Assembly: GCA_022511485.1 (NCBI GenBank)
Contig: JAFLUJ010000072.1
Coordinates: forward strand, 1-6,842
Length of the DNA stretch: 6,842 nt
Source of the DNA: Oscillospiraceae bacterium
Lineage (GTDB): Bacteria > Bacillota > Clostridia > Oscillospirales > Ruminococcaceae
Direction of reading: 5' to 3'
Part shown: one piece after another, positions 1 through 4,078 of the stretch
Layout of the letters: each line of letters opens with the position of its first letter
Numbering within the stretch: position 1 is the first letter of the stretch
The notes under the pieces: generated by a model
Database searches by the model: none
What the model was told of the DNA's origin: nothing
What the model saw: only the letters and a program-made list of their open reading frames with translations
Position numbers and translations under genes: made by a program

Positions 1-229
1 GAGCTCCCCATGTTATTGAATACTGGTGGAAATCCTCTCCCGCTATCTGTGCGAAACGGTCAAGGATCTCTTTCGGAGGGTCAAAATCGGGAAATCCCTG
101 TGAAAGATTTACCGCTCCGTACTGATTTGAAATTCTGGTCATTCTTCTTATGACCGAATCTGTAAAGCTTTCCGTTCTGGTTGATAAAGTAGGCATTGCA
201 ATCATTCCTTTTGATTTCTTAGACTTCAT
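1..229 (-). CDS. Class I/II PLP-dependent aminotransferase, N-terminal 76 codons (cut by left edge)
   Basis: This is the N-terminal part of an aminotransferase that would move an amino group between an amino acid and a 2-oxoacid with pyridoxal phosphate in the cytoplasm. Visible motifs are N-L-S-Q-G-F-P-D-F-D-P-P at residues 41-52 and H-Q-Y-S-I-T-W-G-A at 68-76, the usual N-terminal signature of fold-type I aminotransferases of the aspartate/kynurenine/methionine (YbdL-like) group. The PLP lysine and the rest lie outside the window, so the substrate cannot be judged. I chose the ATG at 227-229, preceded by a GGGGG ribosome binding site about 8 bases away. A second candidate is the in-frame ATG at residue 12 (194-196), with AAAGGA about 9 bases upstream, which would fit the shorter N-terminus common in the family. 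It lies 81 bases after the oxidoreductase beta gene on the same strand with no clear terminator between, so it is probably the fifth gene of that operon. Confidence 0.88.
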   Translation of the reverse strand, partial: MKSKKSKGMIAMPTLSTRTESFTDSVIRRMTRISNQYGAVNLSQGFPDFDPPKEILDRFAQIAGEDFHQYSITWGA

Positions 230-235
230 ATTGCC

Positions 236-253
236 GCCCCCTTGATAGGGGGC
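236..253 (-). promoter_or_regulatory. Hairpin enclosing the aminotransferase ribosome binding site
   Basis: A perfect 6-bp inverted repeat GCCCCC/GGGGGC with a 6-base loop sits just upstream of the aminotransferase start. In the minus-strand mRNA the right arm GGGGGC is itself the likely Shine-Dalgarno sequence, so when folded the hairpin would hide it. A C-rich run (CCCCCACCC in mRNA, about 284-292) lies further upstream and could compete for the same G run. The repeat is seen directly; a regulatory role is inference. It does not look like a terminator because no real T-run follows on either strand. Confidence 0.45.
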
Positions 254-310
254 TTTGTAAACTAAATCATTTAGACTTACTTAGGGTGGGGGTAGAATAA
301 GGGTCAAGGC

Positions 311-1201
311 TCAGCCTTGCCATTCATTGCGTATCTTTTTCCACTTCTCGTCTCTGGATTTTATTATTATGGAAATATCCTCATCGGTCAGATGTCTGAA
401 ACGTCCCTGCTTTTTAAGATAGGCTGCCACGTCGGTGAATTCCTTGGGGTCATGGTTCAGCGTAAACTCCCCGTTTTCATATTCTGCAAGATACCAGAGA
501 CCGCAGTCTGCGATCTCCTTTGCCGCCTCCACGGTGTCGCTGACGGGAATTCCCCAGCCTGTGGGACATGGAGCGATGACGTGGATATACTTGGTTCCCT
601 TTATCTCCGACGCCTTTTTCACCTTGTTCAGGAAGTCGTTCATGTACCCTACTGTAGCCGTTGCGGCATAGGGAATATCATGTGCCGCGGCTATCTCAAA
701 CATATTCTTCTTGGGACGGATATTGCCGCGGATATTTTTTCCCGCAGGAGTGGTGGTAGTTTTTGCTCCGAAAGGAGTAAGACCGCTTTTCTGGATACCT
801 GTGTTCATGTAGGCTTCGTTGTCGTAGCAGATGTATATGATGTTGTCGTTACGGTCTATTGCTCCGGAAAGAGCCTGTATTCCTATGTCGGCTGTACCGC
901 CGTCTCCTGCGAAGCCCACCGCTGTGAAATTTTCTATCCCTCTTGCCCGGAAGCCTGCTTCAATTCCTGTAAGCATGGAAGCCGTTCCCGCAAAGGTGGA
1001 AATTATGGCGTTGTTGCCGAAGCAAAGCTGGGGGAAATTAAATCCCACCGCTGACATACAGCCTGCCGGCAGTACAGCCACAGCGTTTTTACCAAGGACT
1101 TTAAGAGCGTTCCTTACTGCAAGACTTCCTCCGCAGCCGGCGCACGCCTTGTGTCCGTAGAAAAATTCTTCTGTACATAAATCTTTTGCTCCGATACTCA
1201 C
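311..1201 (-). CDS. porB: 2-oxoacid:ferredoxin oxidoreductase, beta subunit (TPP-binding)
   Basis: This is the thiamine-diphosphate-binding catalytic subunit of a four-subunit pyruvate/2-oxoacid:ferredoxin oxidoreductase, which reversibly converts a 2-oxoacid and CoA to acyl-CoA, CO2 and reduced ferredoxin. At 296 residues it has the usual PorB length. G-D-G-G-T-A-D-I-G at 99-107 and Y-D-N-E-A-Y-M-N-T-G at 126-135 form the TPP/Mg site. Cys20 and Cys23 (C-A-G-C), Cys48 (P-A-G-C) and Cys212 (A-P-C-P) match the four ligands of the proximal [4Fe-4S] cluster. The start is a GTG at 1199-1201 that overlaps the alpha stop as GTGA, with GAGGTG 8 bases upstream, so translation is probably coupled. The symbol porB follows the family; pyruvate, branched-chain or aromatic 2-oxoacids are all possible substrates. 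Confidence 0.95.
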   Translation of the reverse strand: MSIGAKDLCTEEFFYGHKACAGCGGSLAVRNALKVLGKNAVAVLPAGCMSAVGFNFPQLCFGNNAIISTFAGTASMLTGIEAGFRARGIENFTAVGFAGDGGTADIGIQALSGAIDRNDNIIYICYDNEAYMNTGIQKSGLTPFGAKTTTTPAGKNIRGNIRPKKNMFEIAAAHDIPYAATATVGYMNDFLNKVKKASEIKGTKYIHVIAPCPTGWGIPVSDTVEAAKEIADCGLWYLAEYENGEFTLNHDPKEFTDVAAYLKKQGRFRHLTDEDISIIIKSRDEKWKKIRNEWQG

Positions 1202-2367
1202 TGCGGATTCACCTCAATTCCAATAAAATTAACTTTTTCGGACGTTCCGTTCTCTATGGTCTCAAAAATATTTTCAATATCTCCGGGAGAAATATTTCTT
1301 CCGCCCAGACCTCCGATAAAATTATACACCGGGATAAGCATACCGTTCCGGAACAGTGCAGAATTTACGTTAGTATAGACTGTACCCTCGTTTCCGAAGG
1401 AAATATCCTTTTCCAGAACTGCGGCTGACTTTACATTTTTAAGAGCTTCTGCAAGCTCCTTTACCGGGAAGGGTCTCATGTACCGGATACGGATAACTCC
1501 TACCTTTTTTCCCTCTGCACGAAGCTTGTCAGCAGTCTCGCGACAGAGCCCCGCTATACTTCCCAGAGTTATTATAACATGGTCAGCGTCCTCTGTAAGG
1601 TATGTTTCAATGAGACCGGTGTATTTTCTGCCGAATATCTCAGCGAATTTTTTCTCCGCCTGGTCAATGACAGGAACGGCGTCCAGCATTGCCCTGTGTT
1701 CCTTGAATTTAAAAATGTAATTGTGATCCGGACCTGCCGAAAACGCCATATTCTTCGGTTCATCAAGATCAAGCTTGTTTTTCGTCTGATAGGGCGGGAG
1801 GTATTTTTCTGCAAGGGACACCTCAGGGACGTCCACTTCTTCATATGTATGGGTAACGATAAAACCGTCCAGATTCACCATAAAGGGAGTGGAGACCTTT
1901 TCATTTTCTGCAATATAATAGCTCATGAGAGCAAGATCAAGACTTTCCTGAGCGTTTTCAGCATAAGCCTGTATCCAGCCGCTGTCAAGCAGGGAAAGAC
2001 TGTCCCTCTGGTCGCCGTAGATATTCCATGGCAGAGCAGTGGCACGGTTGGCGTTCATCATAACAATGGGGAAACGTCCTCCGGAGGCGTATGTAAGACA
2101 CTCTGCCATGTAAAGAAGTCCCTGTGAAGATGTTGCTGTAAATGCACGGACGCCCGCTGCGCTTGCGCCCATAGCGCAGGAAAGAGCAGAGTGCTCCGAC
2201 TCAACGTGGATAAATTCCGATTTGAGGCTTCCGTCCTCAACCATTTCGGAAAGCCGCTCCACCACAATAGTCTGGGGAGTTATAGGATATGCGGATATTA
2301 CGTCCGGCTTTGCAAGACGGATACCCTCCGCAAAGGCTTCGTCCCCGGAAAGAAATTTCTTAGCCAT
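1198..2367 (-). CDS. porA: 2-oxoacid:ferredoxin oxidoreductase, alpha subunit
   Basis: This is the alpha subunit of the same oxidoreductase; it completes the active site over the TPP of the beta subunit and binds the 2-oxoacid carboxylate. At 389 residues it has the standard PorA length. Visible conserved blocks are Y-P-I-T-P-Q-T at 27-33, V-E-S-E-H at 55-59, A-T-S-S-Q-G-L at 78-84, N-A-N-R at 105-108 and D-S-G-W-I-Q at 128-133. The threonine of the first block and the arginine of N-A-N-R are known substrate contacts in the family. The C-terminal third (about 260-389) is the usual transketolase C-terminal-like domain. The ATG at 2365-2367 shares one base with the delta stop (TAATG), and GGAGG lies about 7 bases upstream, inside the end of the delta gene. 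Fine substrate preference is not readable by eye. Confidence 0.95.
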   Translation of the reverse strand: MAKKFLSGDEAFAEGIRLAKPDVISAYPITPQTIVVERLSEMVEDGSLKSEFIHVESEHSALSCAMGASAAGVRAFTATSSQGLLYMAECLTYASGGRFPIVMMNANRATALPWNIYGDQRDSLSLLDSGWIQAYAENAQESLDLALMSYYIAENEKVSTPFMVNLDGFIVTHTYEEVDVPEVSLAEKYLPPYQTKNKLDLDEPKNMAFSAGPDHNYIFKFKEHRAMLDAVPVIDQAEKKFAEIFGRKYTGLIETYLTEDADHVIITLGSIAGLCRETADKLRAEGKKVGVIRIRYMRPFPVKELAEALKNVKSAAVLEKDISFGNEGTVYTNVNSALFRNGMLIPVYNFIGGLGGRNISPGDIENIFETIENGTSEKVNFIGIEVNPQ

Positions 2368-2657
2368 TATCTTTCCTCCTCCATATTAATGACATTCAGC
2401 TTGCATATTTTGGAGCATATCCCGCAGCCCTTGCAGAAATCGTAATCTATTTCCGCCTTGCCTTCCTTTATGGAAATCACTCCGTCGGGACAGTATAAAT
2501 AGCACTGTCTGCATCCTGTGCATTTTTCCCTGTCAATAACAGGACGGATGCTTCTCCAGCCGCTGTTTACAGTTACAAGGTATCCTGCCTCAAAGGCTGT
2601 GTTTTCGGGAATATCCTCAAATCCGAAAACTTTTTTATCTCTTATGTACGGTGTCAT
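2367..2657 (-). CDS. porD: 2-oxoacid:ferredoxin oxidoreductase, delta subunit (2[4Fe-4S] ferredoxin-like)
   Basis: This small subunit relays electrons from the TPP site to external ferredoxin. It has 96 residues, as expected for PorD. Two four-cysteine motifs are visible: C46-x2-C49-x2-C52-x3-C56-P and C75-x2-C78-x2-C81-x3-C85, each giving ligands for a [4Fe-4S] cluster. The second motif ends C-K rather than the usual C-P, a mild departure that may shift the potential or solvent exposure of that cluster. The N-terminal ~40 residues, including G-W-R at 33-35 and R-P-V-I-D at 38-42, are the usual PorD lead-in. The ATG at 2655-2657 overlaps the gamma stop as ATGA, and GAGGAGG lies 7 bases upstream. 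Confidence 0.95.
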   Translation of the reverse strand: MTPYIRDKKVFGFEDIPENTAFEAGYLVTVNSGWRSIRPVIDREKCTGCRQCYLYCPDGVISIKEGKAEIDYDFCKGCGICSKICKLNVINMEEER

Positions 2658-3172
2658 TCTGATGCCTCCTCAATAGTCCTGCGAATGGCAAGCTTGTTCT
2701 TCTCCCGTATCTTTTCGGGCATATAATTGTCAATGGAAAAGCATATTTCCTCCTCAGAGACCTTTCCGGACACTGCCGATAAAAATCCCAGCATTACAGT
2801 ATTTGCCGTTGGAAGCTTCAGCTCTGCGGCAAGAGAGTTCCCGTCAAACGCGATGATGTTTTCTCCGGTCCGGGACTTTGAATTTATCAGTATTTTTCCG
2901 CCATCCCGAAGCATTGCACCCAGACCTTCGCTGTAAAGGGTCTCATCAAGAATTATGATATAGTCGGCTTTTTCAGTTTCGCTTCTGTCGAGAACAGGCT
3001 TGCTGTCCAGCTTTGTAAACGCTCTCACCGGAGCTCCTCTCCGTTCCGGACCGAAGGACGGAAACGCAAGGGCGAAATACTCCTCCCCCTTGGCTGAATA
3101 TGCTGCTCCCAGAAGCTTTGCAGCGGTAAACGCACCCTGACCTCCTCTGCCAAGCCATAGAATTTCTGTCAT
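2654..3172 (-). CDS. porC: 2-oxoacid:ferredoxin oxidoreductase, gamma subunit
   Basis: This is the gamma subunit, first gene of the operon, with 172 residues in the usual PorC range. Family marks are G-R-G-G-Q-G at residues 8-13, near the N-terminus as in all members, then P-S-F-G-P-E-R-R-G-A-P-V-R at 38-50 and N-T-V-M-L-G at 124-129. In this family the gamma subunit binds CoA and closes the active site. The frame is open upstream to 3265, but that extension would begin with a TTG inside the -35 box and run through the promoter. The ATG at 3170-3172 starts exactly at the conserved N-terminus and has AAAGGAG about 10 bases upstream. The 5' leader from the predicted transcription start (about 3227) is about 55 bases. 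Confidence 0.94.
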   Translation of the reverse strand: MTEILWLGRGGQGAFTAAKLLGAAYSAKGEEYFALAFPSFGPERRGAPVRAFTKLDSKPVLDRSETEKADYIIILDETLYSEGLGAMLRDGGKILINSKSRTGENIIAFDGNSLAAELKLPTANTVMLGFLSAVSGKVSEEEICFSIDNYMPEKIREKNKLAIRRTIEEASE

Positions 3173-3233
3173 TTTATCATATCTCCTTTCATACGGAGTA
3201 TTAAACCTATCGTTTACGTAGGTATCAATAAAT

Positions 3234-3262
3234 ATTATAGCACAATGCAAAATCCTTGTCAA
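3234..3262 (-). promoter_or_regulatory. Consensus sigma-A promoter of the oxidoreductase operon
   Basis: On the minus strand TTGACA (3257-3262) and TATAAT (3234-3239) are separated by exactly 17 bases, a perfect match to the housekeeping consensus. Transcription would begin near 3227 and run leftward through the four oxidoreductase genes. The -35 box directly follows the T-tract of the preceding terminator. Confidence 0.9.
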
Positions 3263-3263
3263 C

Positions 3264-3290
3264 AAAAATCTGCCGGCAAGCTGACGGCAG
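3264..3290 (-). terminator. Intrinsic terminator closing the antitoxin unit
   Basis: Read on the minus strand, CTGCCG pairs with CGGCAG around a 9-base loop (3270-3290), and after one A there is a run of five T (3264-3268). It lies just downstream of the toxin remnant and immediately before the oxidoreductase promoter, where a boundary between two units is expected. The stem is short but G/C-rich. Confidence 0.7.
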
Positions 3291-3295
3291 AAAGA

Positions 3296-3369
3296 TCATA
3301 TTATTTCAAGAAACTCTGAGGGCTTCAAAGCATATCAAGTATGACGTTGGTATCAATCAGTACTTTCAT
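3296..3369 (-). pseudogene. Remnant of a PIN-domain toxin (VapC-like), internally deleted
   Basis: An ATG at 3367-3369, overlapping the last 17 bases of the antitoxin gene, opens a frame reading MKVLIDTNVILDML and then hits TGA at 3325-3327. That peptide is the classic first strand of a PIN-domain RNase toxin, including the first catalytic aspartate (Asp6). In another frame, 3296-3328 reads L-K-P-S-E-F-L-E-I-I followed by TGA, which resembles the usual C-terminal tail of PIN toxins. A normal toxin of this type has about 130 residues, so some 100 or more codons appear to be missing between head and tail, with a frame change at the junction near 3326-3330. No active nuclease can be made. The N-terminal identity is well supported; the C-terminal piece is a weaker, short match. 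Confidence 0.7.
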
Positions 3370-3586
3370 GTGTTTCTATCCTTTCTGCCCAGATGGCTTT
3401 ATCATCATAGTCATGTTTGAGGATCCCTGTAAGTGAATCAGTAAGGAAAGAAACGCTTGATTCGTAGGAAATAAGCCTTGCTGCTTCTTTTCCATTTTTG
3501 AGAATAATGATCTCGTCACCATCCTGAACAGCTTGCAGGTAATGACCAAAATTATTTTGAATATCGGTAGCAGTTACAGTAATCAT
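3353..3586 (-). CDS. Phd/YefM-family type II antitoxin
   Basis: This 77-residue protein resembles the Phd/YefM antitoxin family: an N-terminal DNA-binding fold that represses its own operon and a C-terminal tail that wraps and neutralises the toxin. The N-terminus M-I-T-V-T-A-T-D-I-Q-N-N-F-G-H-Y-L (1-17) followed by I-I-I-L-K-N-G-K-E-A-A-R-L (26-38) is the typical pattern. The charged C-terminus (about 57-77: H-D-Y-D-D-K-A-I-W-A-E-R-I-E) is the expected toxin-binding segment. The start at 3584-3586 has GGGGGTG 5 bases upstream. The gene overlaps the first 17 bases of the toxin remnant, as expected for translational coupling in such pairs. With the toxin destroyed it is an orphan antitoxin, which may still repress its promoter or protect against a related toxin elsewhere; that is inference. 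Confidence 0.88.
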   Translation of the reverse strand: MITVTATDIQNNFGHYLQAVQDGDEIIILKNGKEAARLISYESSVSFLTDSLTGILKHDYDDKAIWAERIETHESTD

Positions 3587-3603
3587 AATAACACCCCCAA
3601 GTA

Positions 3604-3646
3604 TTTCGCTAATATTAATATATCATTTTTTTAGCTAAAATGTCAA
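3604..3646 (-). promoter_or_regulatory. Antitoxin promoter with candidate autoregulatory operator
   Basis: On the minus strand TTGACA (3641-3646) and an extended -10, TGATATATT (TATATT at 3617-3622), are 18 bases apart. The spacer holds a perfect 12-bp palindrome TTTTAGCTAAAA (3629-3640). On the plus strand TTTAGCTAA (3630-3638) is nearly repeated as TTTCGCTAA (3604-3612), 8 of 9 bases equal, so two similar sites flank the -10. Phd/YefM proteins usually bind short palindromes over their own promoter. The promoter call is firm; the operator role is inferred. Confidence 0.7.
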
Positions 3647-3726
3647 CGGAAAATTTTGAAAATCGGAGAAAGTATTGCAAGTAGTTTGTGTGAATGCAAC
3701 AACCGATAAGTTGAACAGATCATATT

Positions 3727-3746
3727 TTTTGTCAGATCGTACAAAA
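3727..3746. promoter_or_regulatory. Inverted repeat upstream of the sulfur-operon promoter
   Basis: TTTTGT and ACAAAA form a 6-bp inverted repeat around 8 bases, ending 13 bases before the -35 box of the plus-strand promoter. It could be an activator or repressor site for the cysteine operon. It matches no operator consensus I can name, and A/T-rich repeats of this size can arise by chance. The rest of the divergent gap (3647-3759) shows nothing else convincing. Confidence 0.25.
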
Positions 3747-3759
3747 TACAAAAAAGCTA

Positions 3760-3788
3760 TTGACAGATTTAAATAAAATTGATATAAT
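3760..3788 (+). promoter_or_regulatory. Consensus sigma-A promoter of the mccB-mccA-like operon
   Basis: TTGACA (3760-3765) and TATAAT (3783-3788) are separated by exactly 17 bases, a perfect consensus promoter. Transcription would start near 3795 and give a leader of roughly 280 bases before the first enzyme gene. Such a strong promoter followed by a strong terminator before the structural genes points to control after initiation. Confidence 0.9.
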
Positions 3789-3847
3789 CAAATCATACCA
3801 AACACATAGGATTTATATGGATAATATTTTGAAAGGAGCTGTTTCGG

Positions 3848-3937
3848 ATGACAAGGACATTACAGTGCGGATGCTGTTTCTGTTTGCACAGCAATTCAAT
3901 ACTTTACAGACAAAGGAACAGCTTTTGTATCAAATAA
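3848..3937 (+). CDS. Cys-rich leader peptide (29 aa), likely attenuator uORF
   Basis: A 29-codon ORF starts with ATG at 3848-3850, preceded by AAAGGAG (3832-3838) at an ideal 9-base spacing, and stops at TAA 3935-3937. It contains a C-G-C-C-F-C run at residues 7-12 (codons TGC, GGA, TGC, TGT, TTC, TGT at 3866-3883) and a fifth Cys at residue 27. It has no hydrophobic segment or domain. It lies between a perfect promoter and an intrinsic terminator that begins 18 bases after its stop, ahead of two genes for cysteine formation. A leader peptide rich in the end-product amino acid is the hallmark of attenuation, so its translation rather than its product probably matters. A different frame is also open here (3817-3951, 44 codons from an ATG with only a weak AGGA); I favour the Cys frame on ribosome site and content. 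Confidence 0.65.
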   Translation: MTRTLQCGCCFCLHSNSILYRQRNSFCIK

Positions 3938-3955
3938 ACGTTACGGCTTAATGTC

Positions 3956-3995
3956 ATGCGGAGAATACAGAGGTTTCTGTGTTCTCCGCATTTTT
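3956..3995 (+). terminator. Strong intrinsic terminator in the operon leader
   Basis: The arms 3956-3971 and 3976-3991 pair over 16 bp with one G-U wobble and a GGTT loop; the base is G-C rich (GCGGAG/CTCCGC) and a run of five T (3991-3995) follows. It sits between the leader ORF and the first structural gene (start 4079) on the same strand, so transcripts from the 3760 promoter must read through it to express the enzymes. That position marks it as a regulated attenuator terminator rather than the end of a unit. Confidence 0.88.
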
Positions 3996-4078
3996 ATGTG
4001 TTTTGAAAATGTTGATCTGCTGTCTGTAATTTATGCGGGCGGACTTGTTATTTGAATAATTAAAAAGGAGAATTTACT

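Larger units (their letters stand above)
3795..3996 (+). promoter_or_regulatory. Candidate cysteine-responsive transcription attenuator leader
   Basis: The transcribed leader holds a Cys-rich leader ORF, a set of competing RNA pairings and a strong intrinsic terminator ahead of the cysteine-forming genes. Seen in sequence: ACAAAGG (3910-3916) can pair with CUUUUGU (3922-3928) in a 7-bp hairpin with a 5-base loop. CUUUUGUAU (3922-3930) can instead pair over 9 contiguous bases (two G-U) with AUACAGAGG (3965-3973), which is the loop-side part of the terminator 5' arm. The Cys-codon segment GCUGUUUCU (3873-3881) can pair with AGGAACAGC (3914-3922) over 9 bases (one G-U). These resemble the 1:2 / 2:3 / 3:4 scheme of ribosome-mediated attenuators. 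Which fold wins when the ribosome stalls on Cys codons cannot be settled by eye. There is no T-box, S-box or other riboswitch core that I recognise. Confidence 0.6.

Noticed and set aside
305..319. Inverted repeat CAAGGC/GCCTTG around the beta stop codon
   Set aside because: It is a short stem with a 3-base loop and no T-run, so there is no support for termination or another role.
317..1054. Long plus-strand open frame of 245 codons opposite the beta subunit gene
   Set aside because: It is antisense to a clear porB gene, has no ribosome binding site or recognisable domain, and has the odd composition of a shadow frame. The same holds for other frames opposite porA, mccB and mccA.
3173..3265. 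N-terminal extension of the gamma subunit to 3265
   Set aside because: It would start with TTG inside the -35 box and run through the promoter and leader, and the family N-terminus begins at the ATG at 3170-3172.
3662..3707. Nested repeats ATCGG...TTGCA...TGCAA...CCGAT in the divergent gap
   Set aside because: Each arm is only 5 bp, the spacing is asymmetric and there is no link to a promoter element; chance is likely.
3760..3816. Start of a 63-codon plus-strand frame at TTG 3760
   Set aside because: The TTG is the first three bases of the -35 hexamer of a perfect promoter, so this stretch lies upstream of the transcription start.
3795..4078. T-box or SAM riboswitch in the leader of the sulfur operon
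   Set aside because: No T-box core (AGGGUGG-type), no specifier-loop architecture and no S-box core were seen, and the roughly 160 bases before the terminator are short for a T-box.
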